From positions 22,810 through 86,809 of the forward strand of contig JAPPGB010000076.1 in assembly GCA_028821475.1 (NCBI GenBank): DNA of 64,000 nucleotides, in the 5' to 3' direction. The stretch's first letter is position 1; each line of letters begins with the position of its first letter. The translations under genes and the position numbers were made by a program. Of the stretch, positions 35,812 to 44,458 are shown piece after piece. The DNA is from Spirochaetaceae bacterium. Its GTDB lineage: Bacteria; Spirochaetota; Spirochaetia; SZUA-6; Bin103. The notes beneath the pieces are model-generated. The model saw only the letters and a program-made list of their open reading frames with translations, had not been told where the DNA came from and made no database searches.

Positions 35812-36191
35812 TCACCGAGCCGGCGCTTGTCCCTCCATCACGTCCGTCAGCATGGGATCACCCTGATTGTAGTCCGCCTGTTCTCGTTCCTCTTGGGCCG
35901 CACAGATATGCTGGCAAAGCGTTGTATTTCCGACGGAAACGCGGCCATTGCTTCGGCATCTCTACACCGTCTCGCAGTCTCGCGGTGATTGATCGCCCGG
36001 TACACCCTGTCCCATGCGTTGCCACCACGCGGTCCGGCAAGAACATCGGCATTCGACTTCGCCAAGCAATGAAACATGGCATAGTAGAGCGTGCTTGCCG
36101 CCCGCTTCATATACTCGCGGACAACGGTGTTTCCTGCGACACCGCTCCTGATCAAGTCGATGGCAGCGTCAACGAGCTTGAACGGATCCAA
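35812..36191 (-). pseudogene. HEPN-domain protein, late frameshift
   Basis: ATG 36191 gives MDPFKLVDAAIDLIRSGVAG and KRAASTLYYAMFHCLAK, the helix with R...YYAxFH typical of HEPN proteins related to the MNT/HEPN toxin group, then RVYRAINHRETAR. The frame shifts after EIQRFAS; the proper end (QEERENADYNQ-like, then MLTDVMEGQAPAR) is in the next frame to TGA 35812. It overlaps the gene before it by 23 nt. It converges on the Rpn gene, and the same HEPN tail also sits beside the second Rpn gene (38413-38463). Confidence 0.65.
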
Positions 36192-36552
36192 TGGTCTCTC
36201 TAATCTGCTCCAGATTGGATTCGAACAGGTACGACGGGACGGGGAATTCCTCGATCCCGGCCTCCAGGAGCGATGCCCGCAGTGCGGTCAGAAAGGTGGC
36301 CAACCATCCAGGGTCGCACTCCTCGGGATGTTCAGCGTCGAACGCTATCGTGATGTCCAGGAAGGTATCGTGTTCGTCATCAGCCAACGACTCCTCTCGG
36401 CGAACTGCGATCTCCTTGGCGAACGCCTCACCGTAGTGGCCATCCAGTAGCCTTCGGGCGATCGACGTGACCTGCTCGATTACTTCGTCGGCCTCCTTCC
36501 GAGGGGGCCCGCCCGCAATGCTGATCGGATCGCGATCAGTTGTTCCGGCCAT
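36169..36552 (-). CDS. Unknown partner of the HEPN gene
   Basis: 127 residues from ATG 36552 with GGGAGG 6 nt upstream (MAGTTDRDPISIAGGPPRKE). Contains RRLLDGHYGEAFAKEIAVRR and DITIAFDAEHPEECDPGWLA. HEPN genes commonly pair with an MNT nucleotidyltransferase antitoxin, but the GSxxxG...DxD signature is not present, so it is not an ordinary MNT. The 23-nt overlap with the HEPN gene shows they form an operon. It may be an unrecognised antitoxin type. Confidence 0.55.
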   Translation of the reverse strand: MAGTTDRDPISIAGGPPRKEADEVIEQVTSIARRLLDGHYGEAFAKEIAVRREESLADDEHDTFLDITIAFDAEHPEECDPGWLATFLTALRASLLEAGIEEFPVPSYLFESNLEQIRETIGSVQAR

Positions 36553-36669
36553 TGTCTGTCCTCCCGGCGGTCGCCCCGCAATTGCACAGAATGTACCGCC
36601 GCCTGCAGCGTTGCACAACATCGCCTCCGTCATGGGGCGCGACCCAAGACTGCGGATAGTGGGCTCGGG

Positions 36670-36735
36670 CGGCAACTGGGGCCGGTCAACCAGGGGTTGA
36701 TGCGGGCAACGCGCTCGGCCACGGCGTGGGGGCCG
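36670..36735 (-). pseudogene. Coiled-coil family tail relic
   Basis: Minus-strand HAVAERVARINPWLTGP, a degraded LAERVARIEGALTGP tail. Confidence 0.4.
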
Positions 36736-36824
36736 CGGCGCACTTCTGGCCCTCCGGTGATGGACACGGCCGCGAGACACCCGTCACGCGCCACGTCGGC
36801 GGCAGGCCGGGACGAGGGAGCCGG

Positions 36825-37063
36825 CGCCGCCGGCTCCCTGGCCCCGCAACGGCTTCGGCCTGTACGACGTGCACGGCAACGTGGTCGAGATGGTGGCCGA
36901 CTGCTACGACCCCGGCGGCAGCGGCAGCTCCTGCACCCGCCGCGTGGTCCGCGGCAGCTCCTGGGCATCCCCGCCCCGCCTGCTGCGCTCTGCCTACCGG
37001 AGCTGGTGCGCCCCCACCCTCCGCTCCCCCCAGACCGGCTTCCGCATCGCCGGCAACCTGTAG
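36825..37063 (+). pseudogene. FGE/SUMF1-domain C-terminal relic
   Basis: GFGLYDVHGNVVEMVADCYD, VVRGSSWASPPRLLRSAYRS and GFRIAGNL, the last ~70 residues of a formylglycine-generating-enzyme-type domain, closely matching the complete lipoprotein at 47301-48344. The start of the match is frameshifted. Confidence 0.8.
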
Positions 37064-37174
37064 GCAACGGGAGCCGCCGGCCAATCCAATGGACAAGCCA
37101 GCAGAACATGGTAGGTTGTGATCATGAAGACGGCGACGTGCGGGTAGGCGGCACACAGGGAATCGATCTGGAGC

Positions 37175-37786
37175 GTGTCCAGACGGTTCAGGAGTACCTA
37201 CTCGGCAGTGTTCATGGCGCTGTTCGGCCTAGGGTGTGTGTTGGCCGTAATCGAGTCGGATCACCTGAGGCCGGAAGACGGATGGACTTGGCACACGCAC
37301 ATGGACACCTTGATCAGCAAGATCGGGGGGTACAGTATAGCGACCGCTGCCGCCGCCATGGTGGCCACCGAAGTACTGGAGGTATTCGTATTGCTGGCTG
37401 ATGCGTTGAGGGAAATCATACAGGAGAAACGCCACAAGCGGTTTGAGCGAATACGCCAGGAGGAACGCGAGCGGCTGTTTGGATCTGGCGTACCGACGTT
37501 CTGTCCCATATGGGGGACTCCGGCGAAAGTGGTCCCGACGGCACGCGCTGCCGCCGTATTTGTCATAGACTCACAGCGGGCTGGCGGCAAGTACGAGATA
37601 TCACGGCAGTTGCTTACCGAATTCGTGACCGGCTCGCTCAGACTTGCGGAACAGGACCGGGATGCGGTTACCCAATGGCTGAGTGACCAGCGGGCTGCTG
37701 GAGTAGACCTTCCTGTGCTTACGGTGGAGGTGATGCGAAACCTGATCCGGCCGGACTGCGGCTCGGAAAACAGCCATACCGAATGA
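37175..37786 (+). CDS. Two-TM membrane protein with cytoplasmic tail
   Basis: 203 residues from GTG 37175 (MSRRFRSTYSAVFMALFGLG). Two membrane helices (SAVFMALFGLGCVLAVIES and SIATAAAAMVATEVLEVFVL), then a charged helix (EKRHKRFERIRQEERERLFG) and a C-terminal ~100-residue domain (GGKYEISRQLLTEFVTGSLR). Family not recognised. The layout, two N-terminal helices followed by a long cytoplasmic part, resembles the window's other two-helix proteins at 20308 and 46679, without clear sequence identity. It stands alone. Confidence 0.55.
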   Translation: MSRRFRSTYSAVFMALFGLGCVLAVIESDHLRPEDGWTWHTHMDTLISKIGGYSIATAAAAMVATEVLEVFVLLADALREIIQEKRHKRFERIRQEERERLFGSGVPTFCPIWGTPAKVVPTARAAAVFVIDSQRAGGKYEISRQLLTEFVTGSLRLAEQDRDAVTQWLSDQRAAGVDLPVLTVEVMRNLIRPDCGSENSHTE

Positions 37787-37929
37787 CGCCGGGGAGTGAT
37801 CGTGATGCCGACGGATCATAAGGAGTCCGAGCTTGCCAACGCGCGCTTCGACACCGTCCGCGCGCGGCTGATCAAGCTCGCGGTCGCGTGGGGAGCGGCT
37901 TCCGCTCGGGATTGATGATGAGAGCCTTG

Positions 37930-38240
37930 AATGGTTCGGCCACGGGGGCCTCCTGTGGACGCGGAACTGGCGGCCGCCAAGTCCGCCGGCATTGAGGGTC
38001 GGATCACCGACCACTCCGGACGCGGCGGCTTCGCCTCCGAGCTTACCGCCCGTGGGGCCAGCACCACCGACCATGCTTGCCGGTGGCTGGAAAACGGCCC
38101 GCCGAGCAGGGCGCCGTCGCCAAGTACCTGTGACCGGGAAGGCGTGGCAGCGCCGGCGCCAGGAGGTCCTGGACCGGGACGGTTGGCGGTGCCAAGCGGT
38201 GTGGGCGGTACGGCAACGAGGTTCATCACCGATGATTCCT
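37930..38240 (+). pseudogene. Second-type tyrosine recombinase tail followed by HNH start, both broken
   Basis: DAELAAAKSAGIEGRITDHS and GRGGFASELTARGASTTD match the His-x-x-Arg region of XerC/phage-type recombinases of a family different from the main integrase. The tyrosine box is lost and AEQGAVAKYL lies in another frame. Immediately after, KAWQRRRQEVLDRDGWRCQ and, frameshifted, CGRYGNEVHHR resemble an HNH endonuclease. A phage or island remnant. Confidence 0.55.
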
Positions 38241-38412
38241 CCGTTTCGGGGCAATCGTAACACGCTCAGTGACCCCCGGCACCCCGGCACTCGGTACCCC
38301 GCCCCCCGGCATTCCCCGCTACGACGTGGAACGCGGGAACCGCAGTTGGCCGCCCGCGACGGGACAATTCTCAGAACACTAGCCGCGTCAAGGCGGGCCT
38401 TCACCGCACCAG

Positions 38413-38463
38413 GATGATCCCATGCTGACGGACGTGATGGAGGGACAAGCGCCGATTCGGTGA
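38413..38463 (+). pseudogene. HEPN C-terminal tail beside second Rpn gene
   Basis: DDPMLTDVMEGQAPIR then stop, the same tail as at 35812. It shows that the inverted Rpn block was copied together with its convergent HEPN neighbour. Confidence 0.6.
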
Positions 38464-38522
38464 GCAAGCAAGTTCGTGACGGCGAATTCGTCGGCCCTCA
38501 GTCTCCCGCCTACGCACGGCCG

Positions 38523-39557
38523 TCACCCCGACAGGACTCGCCGCACCTCGTCCGCATCCACCGCCAGCGCCGCGGCGATCGCCTCGGCATCCTGTCCCAG
38601 GCCATGCAGGCGGCTGACCGCCAGCGCGAGCAGCAGGCGCCGCTCGTGCTCCGCCTGCTCCGCAGGTTGCCGCGCCTGTTCCGCCCGTTGCCGCGCCTGT
38701 TCCGCCCGTTGCCGCGCCTGTTGCGCCCGCTGCCGCGCCTGTACCGCCTGCTGCGCACGACGCTCGTGATGCTCCACCTGCCGCGCCAACAGCATCGAGT
38801 CCCGGAACAGCAGGTCTTCACCCTCCATGTCGCGCCGCACCTCTTCTTCCGCCATCGCCTCCCGCAACTGCCGCAGCACGAAGGCGCACTCCGCCGGATA
38901 CTCCCCTTCTTCGATTGTCAGCACGTGTGCGTCACCCCGTCCGTTGCCCTTCACCAAGCCCTGGTCGAAGATCGCCAGCACGCGCTCCAGATCGTCCCGC
39001 CGCCGGCTCGCCAGCCGCGGGATCTGGATGATGTGGCTGCGGTGATGGATGCCCTCCACCAGTGGATGGCTCGCCGCAAGCTCCCGCCCCGTGCGCCGCT
39101 CGGTCACCCGCGGACAGACGTCGATCACCGCTTCGGCCGACAGACCATCCGGGGCGTAGCCCAGGAAGTAGATCGTCACGATCGGCACCGCTTCGGCGCG
39201 GCCCGAAGGGAGGGTGAGGATGGTGTCCCCGCTGGCGATCCGCTGGGCCAGGTAGCCCCGGAAGCGATTGATCACGGTCTGCGCGTTGGCCTTCAGGATC
39301 TCGATCAGGACCTGCCGCTCACTCCCGTCGTGGGTCTGAACCCGAGCCGCAAAGGTCATGCGCAGCAGCGTCAGCGGCAGGTCGTGCTCCGGGTCTTCGG
39401 GGGTGCGGCGCAAGGCGGTCCCCTTCGGGCTGACGGTGAGCGACTGCACCGCGAGGCCGGTGATCCTGCCGATCAGCAGGCGGGCGACGCGCTGGTTCTG
39501 CATCAGGTACGTGAACACCACGTCGTAGATCGGGTTGGCGACGTCCACGCTCCGCAT
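38523..39557 (-). CDS. Rpn-family nuclease, inverted second copy
   Basis: 344 residues from ATG 39557 (MRSVDVANPIYDVVFTYLMQ). The nuclease domain is close to 34598-35752, but the catalytic segment reads QVLIEILKANAQ: the usual ExQ is ExL, which may weaken or abolish cutting. The coiled coil is also different, built from ARQRAEQ repeats (AEQARQRAEQARQPAEQAEH), while the end HGLGQDAEAIAAALAVDADE is conserved. An internal ATG (MEGEDLL) follows AGAGG as in copy 1. The domain-specific divergence suggests the coil exchanges or expands faster than the rest. Confidence 0.8.
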   Translation of the reverse strand: MRSVDVANPIYDVVFTYLMQNQRVARLLIGRITGLAVQSLTVSPKGTALRRTPEDPEHDLPLTLLRMTFAARVQTHDGSERQVLIEILKANAQTVINRFRGYLAQRIASGDTILTLPSGRAEAVPIVTIYFLGYAPDGLSAEAVIDVCPRVTERRTGRELAASHPLVEGIHHRSHIIQIPRLASRRRDDLERVLAIFDQGLVKGNGRGDAHVLTIEEGEYPAECAFVLRQLREAMAEEEVRRDMEGEDLLFRDSMLLARQVEHHERRAQQAVQARQRAQQARQRAEQARQRAEQARQPAEQAEHERRLLLALAVSRLHGLGQDAEAIAAALAVDADEVRRVLSG

Positions 39558-39670
39558 TGAACCTGCGGCCCGCGCGTTGCGTCAATCGCCTTGCCCGTGT
39601 TGCGGTGATCGGTGCGGCGGCGGTGTCATGCACCGACGGGCGTGCTCCCTGGTCTATTGCCGGGGTCGGG

Positions 39671-39831
39671 CGGAACGACTTGAGTCCCGAGGGATGGACG
39701 CGAACGCCGAACCCGATGAGCTTGTCGTCCCACGCGATGAACGGCTTGTCGGACGGCTCCAGCGCATCCACGTTCCGTTTGTTCAGCGTCAGCCTGAGCC
39801 GCGCCGTGCGCTTCCCGGTGGTCGATCCCAT
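39671..39831 (-). pseudogene. Integrase N-terminal relic
   Basis: MGSTTGKRTARLRLTLNKRN to GVRVHPSGLKSF, then joined at about 39671 to the DNA upstream of the second Rpn gene. Only the first ~53 residues remain, with the divergent spacer and lipoprotein still in place. Confidence 0.85.
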
Positions 39832-40125
39832 GCGGTCTGAACGGTTCCAAAAGGATACGATTCGATCAACACGAGGCTCAACACCGGGTCAACCGGGTGA
39901 CGATCGGGGCTTGATCGCGCCCGTCGTGTACACGGGAACGCCACCAACAGAACTGTAATCCCTTCGCTCGGACACATCGATTGAAGCCGACCAAGGGTCG
40001 ATTTTTTCGATGACACAGAGGGTTGCACGCCCGATGAAATTCGCGGCGTTCATTTCGTTAATCGTTTCCGTGGCGGTCCTGTTCGCCGCCTGTGCAGGCG
40101 CCGTCGGCCCCAAGGGCGACCCTGG
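39671..40125. repeat. Inverted repeat L (integrase start, spacer, lipoprotein start)
   Basis: Nearly identical, in opposite orientation, to about 56150-56600; the 178-bp spacer appears identical base for base. Encloses about 16 kb. Confidence 0.85.
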
Positions 40126-41260
40126 CGCAGACGGCAAGGATGGCACCGATGGCAAGGATGGGGCACCTGGAGCACCCGGCATGCCGGGCATGCCGGGCGA
40201 GCCGGGGCCATCCGCGCTCTACAAGACGTTTGATGCAGCCACTTACCCGGTATACGTCAATAACGGGACGACGGCTGGCTCCGCTGGAGATCCGGTAATG
40301 GTTGACCTGAGCGAACTCTTCAGCGGTGGCATTGGAGAAGTCACCATCGGTGCTCTCGCAGACCCTGTTGATGCGGATGGAATCGCCGTTGCTGCGGCTA
40401 GCAGGATCTTCACCGCTGAGGTGGAGGACGGTGTTGTGACGTTCGCCGTTCGGATGGACAGCGCTGATCCGCCTGCACCGGCCGTCACGAGCGAACAGTA
40501 TGTTGTCAACAATTACTCAGTTACGATCGCTGACGACGCTGGGCCGGACCTGATGGTGACCTTGTCCGTGCGACGGAATCAGCCCCCGGCTGAGATCACG
40601 TTGACCAACTTCATCTTGGGCACTGATGACACAGAGTTGGATAATCCACGAACGGACATCACAAACGTGAGTTGTGCTAACCAAGCCGAGTGCACCCTGA
40701 CCGTTCCCGGTACCGATCCCGACAACGACATGCTGAGTTATGCGGCTACGTTCGACAGCGACGCATTTGAGGTCGTAAGTACTAAGGGCGCCGCGATCCT
40801 ATTCCGGGGTCTGTCGACTACCAACGACAATGACGCCGATACCACCGACGATTCCGTTGAGGTGACGATCACCATCACCGACGCCGGTGGCATGGAGAAC
40901 GAAGCCACCGTGAATATTTCGGTGGACGAAGCACCGAGCGGTAGCATACCGAATCTAAGCACGAAGTACGGCGAAGGAACGGTGCGAACCCTGATCACCG
41001 ATCTGGATGGGTTCTTTTCGGACCCGGACGGTGACGACACCGCCCTTACCTATGCACTCAAGGCCGACGTAGTGAACGCAAGTATTGCAACGGTCATTGT
41101 TGAGGAAGAGGGCACTCCCGCCGTGTTCACCATGAAGGTTACCCCGGCCTCGTCGAACGGTGGTACGACCCCCGTGACGATAGTCGCGACGGAGCCAACC
41201 GGAGGCACCAGTCTGGTGCAACGTGGCGAAGCCACGTTCATGCTTACTGTGAACCAGTAG
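40010..41260 (+). CDS. Collagen-like lipoprotein, variable body 2
   Basis: 416 residues. Signal and lipobox as in 30577 (VSVAVLFAACAGAVGP), then Gly-X-Y repeats of another composition (KGDPGADGKDGTDGKDGAPG, APGMPGMPGEPGP). The body is beta-rich and acidic with RRNQPP, CANQAECTLTV and DDSVEVTITITDAGG, suggesting cadherin-like calcium-binding sandwiches, and a final PVTIVATEPTGG strand. The paired cysteines (CxxxxxCxL) and the final strand are shared with the other two lipoproteins; the rest is not alignable by eye. Divergent from the integrase relic at 39831. A good terminator follows. Confidence 0.8.
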   Translation: MTQRVARPMKFAAFISLIVSVAVLFAACAGAVGPKGDPGADGKDGTDGKDGAPGAPGMPGMPGEPGPSALYKTFDAATYPVYVNNGTTAGSAGDPVMVDLSELFSGGIGEVTIGALADPVDADGIAVAAASRIFTAEVEDGVVTFAVRMDSADPPAPAVTSEQYVVNNYSVTIADDAGPDLMVTLSVRRNQPPAEITLTNFILGTDDTELDNPRTDITNVSCANQAECTLTVPGTDPDNDMLSYAATFDSDAFEVVSTKGAAILFRGLSTTNDNDADTTDDSVEVTITITDAGGMENEATVNISVDEAPSGSIPNLSTKYGEGTVRTLITDLDGFFSDPDGDDTALTYALKADVVNASIATVIVEEEGTPAVFTMKVTPASSNGGTTPVTIVATEPTGGTSLVQRGEATFMLTVNQ

Positions 41261-41339
41261 GTTGTAACGAATTGCTCGCAACGAGCGTTCAGTAAGCCTG
41301 ACATGACTTGCTGAACGCTTGCCAAGACCGAGGATTCGG

Positions 41340-41391
41340 GAGGCCCCGCAAGAAGCAAACCTGAGAAGGCTGCTTCGCGGGGCCTCTTTCG
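41340..41391 (+). terminator. Terminator of lipoprotein 2
   Basis: GAGGCCCCGC/GCGGGGCCTC stem with an inner GAAGCA/TGCTTC pairing, followed by TTTC. Confidence 0.8.
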
Positions 41392-41567
41392 TATCTAGCC
41401 CCATGTCGGCTTGATAAGGATTCCTTCCTGGGCGACAACCTCACGGCGCCACGGGGCCGCGAGGCATACTGCCGGGTTGTTCGGCCCTACTTGAGCCGCG
41501 GATGCGTCTCGGTGGGCGCAAGGTGCAACGCTACAAAGACGTTACCGCGCTGAGTGGCTTGACGCTG

Positions 41568-41672
41568 GATAGTGGACACTCTGTGGATCATAGCCATGGC
41601 GTGTGTGCAGGAAGTCCATCTTGGCGTGGCCACCCTGCGCGTCCAATCTTGCCTAATAGTGTACATTACGTC
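41568..41672 (+). promoter_or_regulatory. Conserved upstream element of repeat-protein gene, copy 2
   Basis: AGTGGACACTCTGTGGATCA, GCCATGGCGTGTGTGC and GTACATTACGTC before ATG 41673; compare 32388 and 54632. Confidence 0.5.
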
Positions 41673-42490
41673 ATGAATTACGCGATGGCTCGCGTGCTGG
41701 ACATTGTACGGCGCGCCACGCGCAGGGCGGGCTTCGTGACGTTTGTGGTGATCGGGGCGCTTGGTGTGCTCGGCGTGGGCGAGGTGGGGGCGGAGGGGAC
41801 CGATGTGCCGGCGGTGAGCGAGGTCAGCATGTTCAGCGCGCCGGCGAGCGGGGACACCTATCAGTTTGCGATCCGGTCGAGGTCAGGGTGGACTTCGACC
41901 GGCTGGCCTCGATTGCCGGGACGCCGCAGATCAACCTCACGGTGGGGGACAACACGCAAGCCGTCGGGCTCACGGGGCCTGCGGTTCACTTCCGGTCGCG
42001 CACGAGTTCGCAGTTCTTCGAGTACACGGTGGTGGCGGCGGACAGCGACGAGGACGGCAGCAGTGTCGCGGCCGATGCGATCAGCCTCAACGGTGGCAGC
42101 ATCAAGGCGGCCGCCGATGGCACCACCGACGTCGATCTGACCCACGCGGCGTTGACGCCGGGCTCGGGCCACAGGGTGGACGGCAGCAAGAACTAGGTGC
42201 CGGTGGTGAGCGGTGTCTCGTTCGTCGGCTCACCGGCGGGCGGAGCAACCTTCGAGCTCGGCGAGACCATTGAGCTGACAGTCGAGTTGCACCGGGTTCA
42301 TCGACTATTCAAGCGGCCTGCAGTTGGAGTTGACGATCGGCGGGCACACGGGGCTGGCGAGCCACTCCCACGGCCGTGGGTTCGGCGGCGGCGTTGCCGA
42401 TATAGCTTCGACTACGACGTGCAGGCGGACGACTTCGGCGCCGAAGCGATCAGCATTGCGGCCTACGCGCCAGTGAATCGGCAGGGCAGG
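41673..42490 (+). pseudogene. Broken surface repeat protein (two Ig-like repeats)
   Basis: A complete signal region (RRATRRAGFVTFVVIGALGV, GEVGAEGTDVPAVSEVSMFS) and repeat 1, but a one-base loss after DTYQF shifts the frame. A stop follows GSKN (TAG near 42194) and a further shift follows ELHRVHR. The repeats match the first two of the giant autotransporter. It ends after VQADDFGAEAISI. Probably a dead paralogue or a recombination donor. Confidence 0.75.
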
Positions 42491-43063
42491 TGACCACCAT
42501 CGGCACTTTGTGACGAGCGTGCCCAAGGCCGACTCACAGGGAGTTGTGCTGGTCAGATCAACGGTGCCAAGAATACGAGTCGGATGGCGGCGGCGTCCCG
42601 TGGCGTATGGGGTGCCGGCGGAGGTGAGCCGTTGGTTGGGCGCCGGGGGCCGGTCAACGCGCCCTCGGTGTTGGCGAACGGGGTCGGCCAGGGCGTGGAG
42701 GCCGCGGCGGACTCCTGCCACGTCTGCGCCCGGTTCGGTCCGGTGGGCGTCAGAGCGTCGGCGACCACGGCGTCCATGCGTTGTTGCAGCGGGCGGCGCT
42801 GCAGGACCGGTATCGGCTACCGGTACGGCCGGCAGGGCCACCGCGACGGTGGCTGTGGCGATCGCCTTGGCACTCACGTTTTCACCGTTCGCGAGTAGCG
42901 CAACTACGACAATGCAAGTTCTGTGCCATCGGCGACTGCGGGCCACTTTACGCCCGTCATGAGAAAAAATCATGCGCGGTAGAAGCGCCACGGACGAGAC
43001 GCCCTTTATAAGGAGTATAGGGAGCGCCTTTTACAACCTGGGGCGTCTCACGAGGAGGCAATG
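42491..43063. other. Mostly non-coding stretch with a coiled-coil family relic
   Basis: Minus-strand TEGALTGPRRPTNGSPPPAP at about 42620-42690 is a degraded family tail with no usable start. The remainder shows nothing recognisable. Confidence 0.45.
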
Positions 43064-43567
43064 ATGAACGTCGAACTGACGCATCATCTGTCCGTTGTCC
43101 TGGCGGCGGCGGCGTTCTCGGTGGCGGTGGTGCACGCCGCGCGCGATCTGTTGAGACACGCGGGCCTGCGCCGCCGGCAGCAACGGGACGGGGATTCTTC
43201 CCGGCGTGCCGGGGAGTGGACCGACGGCAGCGGTCCGGCAGGAGGCGGTGCCGCGGGCATGCCGGCGGGCGGCTCCACCGATGCGGGAGCCGATCGCTCG
43301 ACGGAAGTAGGGACTCAGGATGCTCGGACGCCGGAGGGCGGCGAGAGTTACGATCCGCGGCCGCAGGAAGACACGGCGCGACGACGACTCGCCTACCATC
43401 TCGTCATGATCCTGGCTGTCATGCTGATCTCACTGCTGACCATGGTGGCGGCCGGCGTGATCGAGGTCGGCGACATTGACAAGTTCGCCGTCCTGGTCTC
43501 ACCGGTCGTGACGCTGGTAACGGCGGCGACCAGTTACTACTTCGCGGACCGGCGCAGCGGGAAGTGA
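43064..43567 (+). CDS. Small membrane protein with N- and C-terminal TM segments
   Basis: 167 residues from ATG 43064, with GAGGAGG 5-6 nt upstream. One N-terminal helix (LSVVLAAAAFSVAVVHAARD), a long Gly/Ser/Ala-rich linker (ADRSTEVGTQDARTPEGGES), and two C-terminal helices (VMILAVMLISLLTMVAAGVI and AVLVSPVVTLVTAATSYYF). The last part resembles small membrane proteins ending in a TAATSYYFG-type helix found in many genomes. No function known. A hairpin terminator follows at 43596. Confidence 0.6.
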   Translation: MNVELTHHLSVVLAAAAFSVAVVHAARDLLRHAGLRRRQQRDGDSSRRAGEWTDGSGPAGGGAAGMPAGGSTDAGADRSTEVGTQDARTPEGGESYDPRPQEDTARRRLAYHLVMILAVMLISLLTMVAAGVIEVGDIDKFAVLVSPVVTLVTAATSYYFADRRSGK

Positions 43568-43595
43568 CGGGAGGTTGACGTCGCCCGGAGGATGC

Positions 43596-43627
43596 GGGCG
43601 CCGGTCAGCGCTGGTTGGCCGGCGCCC
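43596..43627 (+). terminator. GC-rich hairpin after membrane gene
   Basis: GGGCGCCGG, 14-nt loop, CCGGCGCCC. Confidence 0.55.
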
Positions 43628-43760
43628 GTTCCGTGTCCGTTGCCGCTGCCGCGGACGACAAAGCGCCGGCGGAGAGCGGAGCGCCGCACTCCGTCACGCG
43701 TGGGATGACGTGGTCTCGTCGCCAGCGATTGCCCGGGACGTGCGCGGTAAAGGCCCTTTG

Positions 43761-44258
43761 CTATCCGGGCTGCTTGGTCAAACGGATAGCAACGGGGGGT
43801 GTCTCGTCCGTGGGTGGCGGCGTTTGGGTCCAGAGGCAGTCCATCGTGGTGGAGTCCACTTCGGTGCAGAGGAACGTGTTGACGGGGCCCCCGGCGTTCG
43901 GCGTGATCACGATGCCGAATTCGCGCGTGCCCGTGCCCGATGTGTCGGCAACAGGCTGAATGGATGCGACACCTTGTTCGGCAAGCTGCGCCAAGTCGAA
44001 CCCTTCAGTTTGGCCGCCGACCTGGATAGCTACCACCACGTTGCGGGCAGACACCGTTACCGTCCCCATGATCGCCGTACCATCAGGGCTCATCGCGTCA
44101 CCCCAGGTGCCGTGCATCCAGTCCGGAGGTGACCACGTGGGCAGCGGGTCGGGTGGCTCCCCGGGGCCCTGGCTGCAGGCGGCAACCAATAGCACCGCCG
44201 CGGCGACGAGCGCCAACTCCGCGAAAGTTCGTCCGTGCTTTATCACTCGATCCTCCAT
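43761..44258 (-). CDS. Lipoprotein of unknown function
   Basis: 165 residues from ATG 44258. LALVAAAVLLVAACSQGPGE has a lipobox (VAAC). The mature part reads WMHGTWGDAMSPDGTAIMGT, NVVVAIQVGGQTEGFDLAQL and STTMDCLWTQTPPP, an all-beta pattern resembling small lipocalin-like lipoproteins that begin with a GTW turn. A similar overall plan is seen at 57958-58383 without close identity. Probably an outer-membrane lipoprotein; monocistronic. Confidence 0.65.
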   Translation of the reverse strand: MEDRVIKHGRTFAELALVAAAVLLVAACSQGPGEPPDPLPTWSPPDWMHGTWGDAMSPDGTAIMGTVTVSARNVVVAIQVGGQTEGFDLAQLAEQGVASIQPVADTSGTGTREFGIVITPNAGGPVNTFLCTEVDSTTMDCLWTQTPPPTDETPPVAIRLTKQPG

Positions 44259-44458
44259 CACCGTGTTTCAAGACCAGCCGACCACGGCACCACCATGGCG
44301 CCACCACGGCGCGCTTGACGGCCTTGCTCGCTGACAGTTCGGCACTGCCTTGACTGCCTGTCAACCGATGTTCACGAAGAAAAGACCGTATTGAGCGAAA
44401 GATTCACGGTTTGGTCACGAATCGTGCGCGATGCGGCATCCAACGGCGCCCGGCTGGA

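Noticed and set aside
35257..35988. Gly/Ala-rich repeat frame resembling silk or collagen
   Set aside because: Alternative frame of the Q-rich coil of the Rpn gene; the repeat is a by-product.
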